A DNA stretch of 64,000 nucleotides. Source: Planctomycetia bacterium. GTDB taxonomy: Bacteria; Planctomycetota; Phycisphaerae; UBA1845; Fen-1342. The stretch spans positions 3,408,616 through 3,472,615 of the forward strand of contig CP054190.1 of NCBI GenBank assembly GCA_015709575.1, written 5' to 3'. Each line of letters begins with the position of its first letter. The stretch's first letter is position 1. The notes under the pieces were generated by a model. That model searched no databases. It saw only the letters and a list, made by a program, of their open reading frames with translations, and was not told the origin of the DNA. Below, in pieces: positions 47,620 to 56,231 of this stretch. A program made the translations under genes and the position numbers.

Positions 47620-48752
47620 TGTCCACTCTGCAACCTGCTGCGTTGATGACCCGCCTCCGTGCCGCGGCGCTGCTGCCGTTGCTCTGCCTGCTGCCGGCCG
47701 CACCGCTCGCCGCGGCTCAGGAGCTTGAGCCGCTGGTGGCCGCCGCGCTGGATCAGACCGTCAGCGACCTGCGCATCGAGAATCGCCCGGTGCGCGAGGT
47801 GCTGGCCGAAGTCGAGCAGCGCACCGGTGTGCGCACCGTCGTTGCCGATGAGGTGCTGGGCCTGCTGCCCTACGGGGCCGAAACACGCATCTCGATCGTG
47901 CTGGACGGCGTGCCGCTGCGGCGCGGCATGCAGCGCGCGTTCGTGGCGCTGGGGCTGGAGTTCCGAGTCGAGGGCGACCGCGTGCTGCTCGAACCGGCGC
48001 CGCTGCTGCAGCGCCTCGGGCGGCGCTTGTCCATCGATGAATCGGCCCTGCTGGAGCGGCTCGCGACTTCCTCAGCCGAGTTCCTGCGCGACGCCGAAGC
48101 GCCGCTGCTGTTCCGGCTGGACCCGGCCACCCGTCCGCAGGAGCGCTTCGCCGCCGCGCTCGGCGCCGGCAGCGCGGGCACAGCGCTGCAGCGGCTGGAC
48201 AACGCCTGCGACGCGCTCGAATGGAGCTGGTTGGTGGAGGGCTCGACCGTCGTGCTGACCACCCGCGAGGCCGACGTCCGCCGTCGCATCGACATCCCGT
48301 TGAACCTGCGCTTTCAACGAATCCCGCTCGATGAGCTGCTGCTGGCGCTCGGTCGACAGGCCGGCGTGCGCATCACGATCGAACCCGGCAGCCTGGGCGC
48401 GATCGCCGCGCGTGAGCAGATCGTGGACCTGGTGCAGCGCCAGATGTCGCTCGGCCAGGCGCTGGAGCTGATCGGCGGCAGCACCGGGCTGCGCCACGAA
48501 GTCAGCGCCGCCGGGGTGCGAATTCTTGCGCCTGCCGGAGGTTCCGCAACCAGCGCAGCATCCGACGGCGCCGGCCGCGACCCGGGCCGAAGGGTCATCG
48601 CACACATGATGATGGAGACGGCGGACGGCGCGAGCATCCTGCTGCCGATCCGCGAGGGCGAGCTGACGCCGGCGGAGCTGGAGCGGCTCGAGGCGCGGCG
48701 GATCGAGGGCGTTCGCATCCTGCGAGCACAACTCAGCGCGGCTGCGCCGTAG
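47619..48752 (+). CDS. Exported protein with tandem STN (secretin/TonB N-terminal) domains
   Basis: 377 residues; GGGGAG precedes the ATG by 6 nt. Signal peptide ends near residue 34 (LCLLPAAPLAAAQ). Two STN-type modules are visible: residues ~48-130 (LRIENRPVREVLAEVEQRTG then VEGDRVLLEP) and ~225-310 (LRFQRIPLDELLLALGRQAG, then GVRILAP). A third, weaker segment lies between. No secretin pore or TonB-dependent barrel follows, so the domains are free in the periplasm. STN domains in TonB-dependent transducers contact membrane anti-sigma factors. The overlap with the anti-sigma-like gene makes this a candidate periplasmic signal receptor. Confidence 0.75.
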   Translation: MSTLQPAALMTRLRAAALLPLLCLLPAAPLAAAQELEPLVAAALDQTVSDLRIENRPVREVLAEVEQRTGVRTVVADEVLGLLPYGAETRISIVLDGVPLRRGMQRAFVALGLEFRVEGDRVLLEPAPLLQRLGRRLSIDESALLERLATSSAEFLRDAEAPLLFRLDPATRPQERFAAALGAGSAGTALQRLDNACDALEWSWLVEGSTVVLTTREADVRRRIDIPLNLRFQRIPLDELLLALGRQAGVRITIEPGSLGAIAAREQIVDLVQRQMSLGQALELIGGSTGLRHEVSAAGVRILAPAGGSATSAASDGAGRDPGRRVIAHMMMETADGASILLPIREGELTPAELERLEARRIEGVRILRAQLSAAAP

Positions 48753-48778
48753 CCGCTCGCGAAAACCGGAATGAAAAT

Positions 48779-48804
48779 CGCCGGCAACCCGAAGGCTGCC
48801 GGCG
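48779..48804 (-). terminator. Hairpin terminator between converging genes
   Basis: Perfect 8-bp stem CGCCGGCA/TGCCGGCG with a 10-nt loop. On the minus strand it is followed by ATTTTCATT, so it most likely ends the DUF2617-like transcript. It may also slow the plus-strand operon. Confidence 0.5.
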
Positions 48805-48845
48805 ACGTGATTGCATGGAACGGAATGCCTCGCGCGTCAGCGGCG

Positions 48846-49418
48846 CTACGCCGGCAACTCGAAGATCGACTGCGTCTTGACGATCGTGCGCTCAGCCGGG
48901 AAGGCGTGGAACGCGTGCACGTGAAACTCGCCGTCGCGCGCTTCCTGATCGATGTACGAGAACGGCTGCATGTCGCCATCCGCCCACTGATCGAATAGCA
49001 CGTGCCAGCCGCGCTTCACCGCGTGCTTCACAAGATCACTGTGAACACTCTTGTAGAGCGCTTCGTCCATCGTCTCGACCTGCGTGCTCACCATGTAGTG
49101 ACAGCCATCCGGGATGCGCCGCTCGTGATCGCGCTCGCCCTTCAGGCGGAAGCGCGAGAGCACGCCGCGCGTCGGCAGCAGATCACTCTCCACCGCCATC
49201 AACTCGACGACCGACTTTTGGCCGGCCGTGAGACTGACCACGTGGCCGAGGCCGATGAACCAGATGTCGGCGTAGTAACGACCCTGCGCAACGCGGAAGC
49301 TCTTGTACTGCCGGAACAGTTCCGGGTGAAGCGGACGGTCGAAGAGGTACAGGTGCAGATCCGCACTCAGCGGAACTGCAAGCTGGGCGTCAGCACGATT
49401 TGCGGGAGCGCTTTCCAA
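48846..49418 (-). CDS. DUF2617-like protein of unknown function
   Basis: 190 residues from a TTG at 49418 (AAAGGG 8 nt upstream), placed 25 nt after the predicted transcription start. Notable parts: LHLYLFDRPLHPELFRQY, ADIWFIGLGHVVSLTAGQKSVVEL, CHYMVSTQVETMDEALY and FHVHAFHAFPAERTIVKTQS. From memory this pattern belongs to DUF2617, a planctomycete/actinobacterial family without known function. It has no signal peptide or membrane span, so it is cytoplasmic. Several His residues could bind metal. Confidence 0.6.
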   Translation of the reverse strand: MESAPANRADAQLAVPLSADLHLYLFDRPLHPELFRQYKSFRVAQGRYYADIWFIGLGHVVSLTAGQKSVVELMAVESDLLPTRGVLSRFRLKGERDHERRIPDGCHYMVSTQVETMDEALYKSVHSDLVKHAVKRGWHVLFDQWADGDMQPFSYIDQEARDGEFHVHAFHAFPAERTIVKTQSIFELPA

Positions 49419-49449
49419 GGCTAATTCCCTTTCAACAATGCGTCAAGAC

Positions 49450-49478
49450 AGTATATCGAGATTACGCCCCGCGACCAA
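49450..49478 (-). promoter_or_regulatory. Sigma70-type promoter for the DUF2617-like gene
   Basis: Minus strand: TTGGTC (49473-49478), 17-nt spacer, TATACT (49450-49455). The start near 49443 leaves about 25 nt to the TTG start codon. Confidence 0.55.
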
Positions 49479-49543
49479 CGGTTTCGCGGTCAAATCTTGA
49501 CATTCAATGCAGTTACGACCCAATTTCCGCGCCGGTTCGCGCG

Positions 49544-49906
49544 TCACGGCCGATCCGCGAGCGAGCCGCATGCCGGGCACGGGCACAGCCGCCGCAGCAT
49601 GGCGTAGTCGAAAATCCCCAGGTCGTGGCCATCACGCCAGCGAATCCGCAAGGCATAGTGCCCAACCAGCTCGGCGGACTCCGCCGTCGTCATGCGCCCG
49701 CGATCCACCGCCGCCGCGTGTGGCAGCACCCGCAACGCCGAACCGGCCGAACCCGCCTGTTCGCGCTCGTGTCGGCACGTGGCACACGGGCATCGCTGCC
49801 GCAGCAGCAGCAGCGGAAGCTCACTTTCATGCCCGTCCGCCCAGCGAATCCGCAGCGACGAGTCGCGCACCAGCTCGATACCGGTCGGCCGCTCAGCCTC
49901 GTTCAT
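49544..49906 (-). CDS. DUF971 (GBBH-like N-terminal domain) protein, tandem
   Basis: 120 residues from the ATG at 49906 (a GTG at 49918 and a TTG at 49924 are also possible). Two similar halves: LRIRWADGHESELPLLLLRQRCPCATC and LRIRWRDGHDLGIFDYAMLRRLCPCPAC. Each has the RIRW-DGH strand and the CPC(x)xC cysteines of the DUF971/GBBH-N family, which bind zinc and occur near Fe-S or metal-handling genes. The gene follows accA by 14 nt and is likely co-transcribed. Its role is unknown. Confidence 0.75.
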   Translation of the reverse strand: MNEAERPTGIELVRDSSLRIRWADGHESELPLLLLRQRCPCATCRHEREQAGSAGSALRVLPHAAAVDRGRMTTAESAELVGHYALRIRWRDGHDLGIFDYAMLRRLCPCPACGSLADRP

Positions 49907-49920
49907 TCCGCCGCCCACGC

Positions 49921-51015
49921 TCAAGCCGGGGCGGTCCGGCGCGTACGAGGTTTCGCGCGGCCCGCGGCCGGCGCCCGGGTCGGCTCGGCCGCCGCGGGCG
50001 GGGTATGCACGAACGCACCCCAGCCGCGAATCCGCTCATACCGGCGCTTCAGGAGCGTCTCGGTGCGTACACGCCTGAGTTCTCGCAAGGTCGTTCCGAC
50101 CCATGCTTCAACGGACTTCGCCGCCGCCGCGGGATCCCGATGCGCCCCGCCCAGCGGCTCAGGAATAATCGAGTCAATCAGCCCCAGCCGCAGCAGATCG
50201 CGCGGAGCCATTTTCAGCGCGGCGGCCGCTTTGGCCGCATGTTCGCCGGATTTCCAGAGGATGGCCGCGCCGCCTTCCGGACTGATGACGGAGTAGTAAC
50301 CGTATTGCATGACGGCCACGTGATCCGCTACGGCGATGCCGAGGGCGCCGCCGCTGCCGCCCTCGCCAATAACGCAGGCGATGATCGGCGTCTCCAGCGT
50401 GGCCATCCGCGCGAGATTTACGGCGATGGCCGAGGCGATGCCGCGCTCTTCGGATTCGACGCCGGGATAGGCCCCCGCCGTATCGACCAATGCGACCACG
50501 GGAACGCGAAACTTCGCCGCCAATTCCATGCAGCGAAGAGCTTTACGATATCCTTCGGGGTGGGCGCAGCCAAAGTTCACATCCACGCGCTCGCGCGTGT
50601 CGCGCCCCTTGTGCTGACCGATCAGCATCACGCGCTGCTTATCAATCCGCGCGAAGCCGCAAACCATGGCGTGGTCGTCACCGTATAGGCGATCACCGTG
50701 CAGCTCACAGAAGTCCTGAGCAATCAAGCGGATATAGTCACGCAGCAGCGGTCTGCGCGGGTGCCGGGCGACCAGCACGTTCTCCCACGGCGTCAGGTTC
50801 GCGTAAGCCTCCGTGAGGGCCGCCTGCAAGTTCGCCCGGATGTTCGTGATGATCTCGGTATAGTCGCGCCCGGTCTCCGCCTGGCTGGCCTCAAGGCGCT
50901 GGATCTCCTGCTCCATCTTGGCGATGGGCTTCTCGAAATCCAGCAGGTACATCGAGCCAACGGCGGGGACGCTACCAGTCTCAGTCAGCACGGACTGGGT
51001 GGGTGAAGCCGCCAT
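49921..51015 (-). CDS. accA: Acetyl-CoA carboxylase carboxyltransferase subunit alpha
   Basis: 364 residues from the ATG at 51015, with GAGGA 6 nt upstream. N-terminal YLLDFEKPIAKMEQEIQRLE and TPWENVLVARHPRRPLLRDYI are diagnostic. Core: HGDRLYGDDHAMVCGFARI, GQHKGRDTRERVDVNFGCAHPEG, VDTAGAYPGVESEERGI, GEGGSGGALGIAVADHV and SPEGGAAILWKS. The C-terminal ~40 residues are a basic, Pro/Ala-rich extension. With AccD it transfers CO2 from carboxybiotin to acetyl-CoA, the first step of fatty-acid synthesis. accD, accB and accC are not nearby. Confidence 0.95.
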   Translation of the reverse strand: MAASPTQSVLTETGSVPAVGSMYLLDFEKPIAKMEQEIQRLEASQAETGRDYTEIITNIRANLQAALTEAYANLTPWENVLVARHPRRPLLRDYIRLIAQDFCELHGDRLYGDDHAMVCGFARIDKQRVMLIGQHKGRDTRERVDVNFGCAHPEGYRKALRCMELAAKFRVPVVALVDTAGAYPGVESEERGIASAIAVNLARMATLETPIIACVIGEGGSGGALGIAVADHVAVMQYGYYSVISPEGGAAILWKSGEHAAKAAAALKMAPRDLLRLGLIDSIIPEPLGGAHRDPAAAAKSVEAWVGTTLRELRRVRTETLLKRRYERIRGWGAFVHTPPAAAEPTRAPAAGRAKPRTRRTAPA

Positions 51016-51413
51016 ACAAGTCCTCAATAAGGGCGCCCCGCATACCGGTCGGGGCCGTTACCGCGCCACCTGAAAGGGCAGAAGATAGGCACACACCGCG
51101 TACAAATGCAAGAAAAATCGCATCTTACGCCAATCCAAAGCCAAATCCGGGAGCGATTTAGACACGCCGCCAGCGGCGAGTAAAGGTCTGGTACACAAAG
51201 CGTTAACAGTCTCGACGCCGATAACTCGAAATTCTCCAGCCCATCGCGGTGCGGCCGCGGCAGGTCGCGTCCAGCTCCCTCAATGATACCGCCCGCCCGG
51301 ACCGGAGATGCCGGTTCACACAATCCGACACCGCCCCCTTACGCCGACCCCCGGCCATCGACCGGCCGGCTGCGATATCATCCGCCCGCATCCCGGGTTT
51401 CGGAGTCGCGCCA
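51016..51413. other. Divergent intergenic region accA/purL
   Basis: About 400 bp without a gene. It is AT-richer than its surroundings around 51090-51220, where the accA promoter lies. I could not assign a purL promoter or any riboswitch. Confidence 0.5.
51082..51111 (-). promoter_or_regulatory. Possible accA promoter
   Basis: Minus strand: TTGCAT (51106-51111), 18-nt spacer, TATCTT (51082-51087), start near 51075, about 60 nt before accA. Confidence 0.4.
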
Positions 51414-54377
51414 GTGCCAGACCTTCGCCAGCATACCCCGGCTGATCCAGCCGACCGTGTCGTGCGGGTGGAGGTCGCGGACCACCCCGACGCCGCCGAT
51501 CGCGCGCTGCTGAGAAAGGTACAGGAGGCCGGGCTGACCACCGCGCGGGAAGTCCGATCGCGGCGGGTGTACCTGCTTCAAGGGGATCTCACACCGGACG
51601 CGGTGCAGCGCATCGCGCGACATGAGTTGTCCGACCCCGTCTCTGAGTCGGCGCACATCGCGTGGACTTCGGACGAGGTGTGGACTCCCCCAGCCACCGC
51701 ATCCGCGGAGGTTCACCCGCGCCCCGGCGTCATGGATCCTGTCGCGCTGAGCGCCCTGGCCGAGCTTCAGGCGGCCGGATTCGCCGTGCGGTCCGTCCGC
51801 ACGGCCCGACGTTTTCTCGCCGTCGGCGAGCCGCTGGATGATGACACTCTCGCAACCTGCATCTCGCAAGCGCTGTCAAACGCCAGCGTGGACGAGGTCG
51901 TGCCGGGAACCGCCGGCGTGACACCCGCACCGCTTCCGTCGCCCGCGGACGGCACGCTGCGTCATGTGGCGCTGCGCGGACTGAGCGACGACGCCCTGCA
52001 GGACCTGTCGCGTCGCGGGCATCTGTTTCTGAACCTCACCGAGATGCGCGCGATTCAATCGCACTACGACTCCCTGGGGCGCGACCCGACCGACCTGGAG
52101 CTTGAAACGATCGCGCAGACGTGGTCGGAGCATTGCGTCCACAAGACGCTCAAGAGCGCCGTGCGTTATCGCGGAGCGCCGTTCCCGGATGCCGACGGCC
52201 GGACCTCCGAAGGCGAGATCGAGCTGCGGTTCGGCAACCTGCTCAAGGACACCATCGCCGCCGCCACGCACGCCCTGATCGCCGAGCGGCGTGGGCCCGA
52301 ATGCCTGAGCGTGTTTGTCGATAACGCCGGCATCATCGGCTTTGACGAGTCGTACGCGGTCGCCTTCAAGGTCGAGACCCACAACCGCCCCTCGGCCATC
52401 GAGCCGTACGGCGGCGCGGCCACCGGCGTCGGCGGCTGCATCCGCGACGTGATGGGCTGCGGACTGGGGGCACGCCCGATCGCAAACACGGACGTGTTCT
52501 GCGTCGCGCCGGCCGACTGGCCGGCCGCCGCCCTTCCGCGCGGCGTGCTGCACCCGGACCGCGTGCTGCGCGGCGTCGTCCGCGGCGTGGCGGACTACGG
52601 CAACCGCATGGGCATCCCGACCGTCAATGGTGCGGTGCAATTTGATCCGCGCTACCTGGGAAACCCGCTGGTCTACTGCGGCTGTGTCGGCCTGATCCCG
52701 CGGAATCGCGTCGAGAAGCGCGTCGCCGCGGGCGATGTGATCGTCGTCGCGGGCGGGCGCACCGGTCGCGACGGCATTCACGGCGCCACCTTCTCGAGCG
52801 CCGAGATCACCGACACGCACGCCGGCGAGTTCTCCTCGGCGGTTCAGATCGGCAACGCCATCACGCAGAAGCGGCTGCTCGACGCGCTGCTGGCGGCGCG
52901 CGACGCAAGCGCGGGCTGCCTCTACACCGCCGTAACCGACTGCGGAGCCGGCGGGCTGAGCAGCGCCGTCGGCGAAATGGGGGCGACGGTGGGCGCCGAC
53001 GTCGAGTTGGACGGCGTGCTGCTCAAGTACGCCGGGTTGCGCTACGACGAAATCTGGATCAGCGAGGCACAAGAGCGGATGGTGCTGGCCGTGCCGCCGG
53101 CGCACATGGCCGCGCTGGAGCAGATTTTCCGAGCGGAGGAAGTGGAATTCAGCGTCATCGGGCGGTTCGGGCTGACCGATGAGACCGGCGCCCCGCGGCT
53201 GCGCGTCCGGTACGCCGGCGTCGTGGTCGGCGAACTGGCGATGGACTTTCTGCACGACGGCTTGCCGAAGCGCGAAGCGACCGCGACGTGGCGCTCGACC
53301 CCCGCGCCGCCAGCCGTCACGGACGAGCCGCGGGAATGGCGCGCGCACCTGCTGCGATCGCTGTCGTGTGCAAACACCGTCTCGCGCGAGTGGATCATCC
53401 GCTCCTACGATCACGAGGTGCAGGGCGGCAGCGTCATCAAGCCGCTGATGGGTCCTGGCGCGGGTCCGTGCGACGCGGCCGTGCTGCATCCGATTCCGCG
53501 CTCACCGCGCGGCGTCGCGATCGGTTGCGGCCTTGCCCCGCACCTCTCCGACGTCGATCCGTACTGGATGGCGTGTGCCGCGATCGACGAGGCCATTCGC
53601 AACGTCGTCAGCGTCGGCGGCGACCCTGCTCAACTCGCCCTGCTCGACAATTTCAGTTGGGGTCGCTGTGACGACGAGGAGGTGTACGGCGCGCTGGTCC
53701 GGGCCGGCCGTGCCTGCCACGACTCCGCCCTCATCCACGCCGCCCCATTCATCTCCGGCAAGGACTCGCTGAGCAACGAATTCGCGCTGCACGCCGCCGA
53801 CGTGCCGACCGTGATCGACGAGCTGCGCCGCCGCGGCGTAGCACAGCCGATTCTCGAGCGCATCCGCCGCACCGGCCGCCTGATGATCCCGCACACCCTG
53901 CTGATCAGCGCCGTGGCGCTGGTGACGGACGTGCGACTGTGCATCTCAAGCGATCTGAAGCAACCCGGATCGTCGCTGCTGGCGGTCGGCGGACTTCCTG
54001 AAACCGGCTACTCCCGCCGCGCGGCCGACCGCACGCATCGCCTCGTCGCCGCCCTGATCGCCGACGGTCGGGTCCGCTCGTGCCATGACATCTCGACCGG
54101 CGGCATGCTGACGACGATCGCGGAAATGGCCATCGGCGGGCGGCGCGGTGTGAGCCTGGACGCCGGATGCGCGGAGAGCGCCGCGGCGTGGCGTCCGGTC
54201 GTCGCCGGCTACGTGATTGAGACGCCGGACGCCGCGCTCGTCCTGCGCCGTGCCGCGGAGGCATCCGTGGTGATACGATCGGTGGGTATCGTGCGCGACG
54301 ACGATCGCATCGTCGCCGGCAGCGCCGAACTGCGGACGAGTGACCTGGCTGCCGCGTGGCGCGGCCGCGAACCCTGA
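51414..54377 (+). CDS. purL: Phosphoribosylformylglycinamidine synthase PurL with fused PurS-like domains
   Basis: 987 residues from a GTG at 51414 (GGAG about 10 nt upstream; the frame is open further left). The first ~210 residues contain two PurS-like folds (VVRVEVADHPDAADRALL and then EVHPRPGVMDPVALSALAEL). The synthetase body follows with TWSEHCVHKTLKS (active-site His), KVETHNRPSAIEPYGGAATG, GGRTGRDGIHGATFSS, GAGGLSSAVGEMG and a second half with ISGKDSLSNEF and SCHDISTGGML. No glutaminase domain is present, so PurQ must be encoded elsewhere. It converts FGAR to FGAM in purine synthesis. Length is between the short (~740) and long (~1300) types. Confidence 0.92.
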   Translation: MPDLRQHTPADPADRVVRVEVADHPDAADRALLRKVQEAGLTTAREVRSRRVYLLQGDLTPDAVQRIARHELSDPVSESAHIAWTSDEVWTPPATASAEVHPRPGVMDPVALSALAELQAAGFAVRSVRTARRFLAVGEPLDDDTLATCISQALSNASVDEVVPGTAGVTPAPLPSPADGTLRHVALRGLSDDALQDLSRRGHLFLNLTEMRAIQSHYDSLGRDPTDLELETIAQTWSEHCVHKTLKSAVRYRGAPFPDADGRTSEGEIELRFGNLLKDTIAAATHALIAERRGPECLSVFVDNAGIIGFDESYAVAFKVETHNRPSAIEPYGGAATGVGGCIRDVMGCGLGARPIANTDVFCVAPADWPAAALPRGVLHPDRVLRGVVRGVADYGNRMGIPTVNGAVQFDPRYLGNPLVYCGCVGLIPRNRVEKRVAAGDVIVVAGGRTGRDGIHGATFSSAEITDTHAGEFSSAVQIGNAITQKRLLDALLAARDASAGCLYTAVTDCGAGGLSSAVGEMGATVGADVELDGVLLKYAGLRYDEIWISEAQERMVLAVPPAHMAALEQIFRAEEVEFSVIGRFGLTDETGAPRLRVRYAGVVVGELAMDFLHDGLPKREATATWRSTPAPPAVTDEPREWRAHLLRSLSCANTVSREWIIRSYDHEVQGGSVIKPLMGPGAGPCDAAVLHPIPRSPRGVAIGCGLAPHLSDVDPYWMACAAIDEAIRNVVSVGGDPAQLALLDNFSWGRCDDEEVYGALVRAGRACHDSALIHAAPFISGKDSLSNEFALHAADVPTVIDELRRRGVAQPILERIRRTGRLMIPHTLLISAVALVTDVRLCISSDLKQPGSSLLAVGGLPETGYSRRAADRTHRLVAALIADGRVRSCHDISTGGMLTTIAEMAIGGRRGVSLDAGCAESAAAWRPVVAGYVIETPDAALVLRRAAEASVVIRSVGIVRDDDRIVAGSAELRTSDLAAAWRGREP

Positions 54378-54411
54378 CGCAGCGTTGACCCGCGACCGGG
54401 AAGGCAGGTTC

Positions 54412-54903
54412 ATGCCGCATTCCGTCCCAGCCAGCACCGACGCCCGTCCGCCGCGCCCGGGCCGCCCGTCGGAGGTGGCCCGCCGCAAGCGGCGCGTGAT
54501 TATTCAGATGATCGCATTCGCCGCGGTGACCGGCGTGCTGATCGTCATTGTCATGGTGCGCCGCGACCAACAGTCGGTGGAGCAGTGCCGGCGCGAGGCG
54601 CACGCGGTCGCGGCGGCGCTGCGTCGCGACGCGCTCGAATCGCGAACCCTGCCGATGAACCTGCCCATCCCCCCCGCGCGGCGGGCGCATTATCACTACA
54701 ACCCGGTGAATTCGATGTTCTTCGGCGGCGGGCGGCCGGTCGGACTATGCTGCTGCGCGTCACCGCACCGGCTGCTGCTCGCGCCGAACGGGCGGCACGT
54801 CGTGCTGGTGGCGGATGATCGTGTCGAGGTGCGCTGGCTCAGCGAAGCGGAGTTCCAGGCTCACAAGGCCGGCTGGCAGTTGCAGCCGCCGGTCATTCGC
54901 TGA
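54412..54903 (+). CDS. Small membrane protein of unknown function
   Basis: 163 residues from the ATG at 54412 (AGGCAGG upstream), 34 nt after purL. A basic lead (VARRKRRV) precedes one membrane span (~28-48, IIQMIAFAAVTGVLIVIVMV). The external part includes YHYNPVNSMFFGGGRP and a CCC cluster (GLCCCASPHRLLLAPNGRHV). I do not recognise the family. It lies between purL and lysA, and intergenic gaps are short, so it is probably part of one long transcript. Confidence 0.65.
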   Translation: MPHSVPASTDARPPRPGRPSEVARRKRRVIIQMIAFAAVTGVLIVIVMVRRDQQSVEQCRREAHAVAAALRRDALESRTLPMNLPIPPARRAHYHYNPVNSMFFGGGRPVGLCCCASPHRLLLAPNGRHVVLVADDRVEVRWLSEAEFQAHKAGWQLQPPVIR

Positions 54904-54929
54904 AGCCTGCGCCAGGCGGAGCGCGAGGG

Positions 54930-56204
54930 ATGGACCTGTTCGAGTATCGCAACGGCGCGCTTTGTGCCGAAGCCGCCGATGTCGCGCGCATCGCCGACGA
55001 TCACGGCACGCCGCTTTACATCTATTCCGCCAACACCCTGCGCGAGCACTATCGACGCTTCGCCGCCGCCTTCGCCGAATTGCGCCCGCTGGTGTGCTTC
55101 AGCGTCAAATCGTGCCAGAACATTCACATCCTGCGCCTGCTGCGCGAAGCGGGCAGCGGTTTTGACGTGGTCAGCGGCGGGGAGCTGGAGCGGGCGCTGG
55201 CGGCCGGTGCGGACCCCGCCCGGATCGTGTATGCCGGCGTCGGTAAGACCGATGCCGAGATCCGAGCGGCCCTGAAAGCCGGTATTCACGTATTCAACGT
55301 GGAGTCCGAGTCCGAGCTGATCGAGACTGCCGCGCTGGCGGGCGCGGTCGGCGTGCGGCCGACGCTGGCGCTGCGCGTCAACCCCGACGTGGACGCCGAA
55401 ACGCACGAATACACGACAACCGGGCGCAAGGAGACGAAATTCGGCGTCGATCTGGAGGTCGCCCGGGATGTCTTTCGCCGCTTCGCCGCCGACCCGCGTG
55501 TCTCTCTCTCCGGCCTGCACCTGCACCTCGGCTCGCCCGTGCTCAGCCCGCAGGCCTATCGCGTGGCGCTGGAGCGCGTGCTCGAGCTGGTCGACGCGCT
55601 GCGGCGCGACGGCGTCGCGGTGGACACGCTCGACGCCGGCGGCGGATTCGGGGCGCACTACCGCGGCGACGAAGCGCCCAGCGCCGCCCGCTATGCGGAG
55701 GTGATCGTGCCGCTGCTGCGGGGGCGCGGGCTGCACGTGATCCTGGAACCCGGCCGCAGCATCGCCGCCAATGCAGGCATCCTCGTGACGCGCGTGTTGC
55801 ACGTGAAGATGTCAGGCTCCAAGCGCTTCGTGATCGTGGACGGCTCGATGACCGACCTCATCCGCCCGGCGCTGTACGGTGCTGCGCACTTCGCCTGGCC
55901 GGTGCAGGCCGGGGCACACCTGCCGCCCTCGCGCGACGCGGACGCCGTCACCGGCTTCGAGCCGTGCGACATCGTCGGTCCGGTCTGCGAGAGCGGCGAC
56001 TTCCTGGCGCGGGATCGGCGCATCCCCCCCGTCCGGCGGGGCGACCTGATCGCCCTCTACACGACCGGCGCCTACGGCATGTCGATGTCCAGCCAGTACA
56101 ACTCGCGCCCGCGCGCCGCCGAGGTGCTGGTCGATGGAAGCGCCGTGCGCCTCATTCGGCGGCGCGAGACAATGGACGACCTTCTCGCGCCGGAGCGCGT
56201 CTGA
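54930..56204 (+). CDS. lysA: Diaminopimelate decarboxylase
   Basis: 424 residues; GGAG lies 9 nt before the ATG. PLP-lysine in CFSVKSCQN (Lys ~60, replacing the usual YAvKaN), GSGFDVVSGGEL, the phosphate-binding His in LHLHLGSPV, GGGFG, EPGRSIAANAG, the catalytic CESGDFLARDR, and the C-terminal AYGMSMSSQYNSRPRAAEVL are all in order. TGRKETKFGVD is the typical substrate-side loop. It decarboxylates meso-DAP to lysine in the cytoplasm. It shares its strand with purL upstream and ribF 27 nt downstream. Confidence 0.95.
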   Translation: MDLFEYRNGALCAEAADVARIADDHGTPLYIYSANTLREHYRRFAAAFAELRPLVCFSVKSCQNIHILRLLREAGSGFDVVSGGELERALAAGADPARIVYAGVGKTDAEIRAALKAGIHVFNVESESELIETAALAGAVGVRPTLALRVNPDVDAETHEYTTTGRKETKFGVDLEVARDVFRRFAADPRVSLSGLHLHLGSPVLSPQAYRVALERVLELVDALRRDGVAVDTLDAGGGFGAHYRGDEAPSAARYAEVIVPLLRGRGLHVILEPGRSIAANAGILVTRVLHVKMSGSKRFVIVDGSMTDLIRPALYGAAHFAWPVQAGAHLPPSRDADAVTGFEPCDIVGPVCESGDFLARDRRIPPVRRGDLIALYTTGAYGMSMSSQYNSRPRAAEVLVDGSAVRLIRRRETMDDLLAPERV

Positions 56205-56231
56205 TTTTTCCCCGGGGAGCCAGCGCCGCCG

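Noticed and set aside
48910..48935. Second parS-like sequence (CACGTGAAAC)
   Set aside because: Only one half-site matches, it lies inside a coding region and the palindrome is broken.
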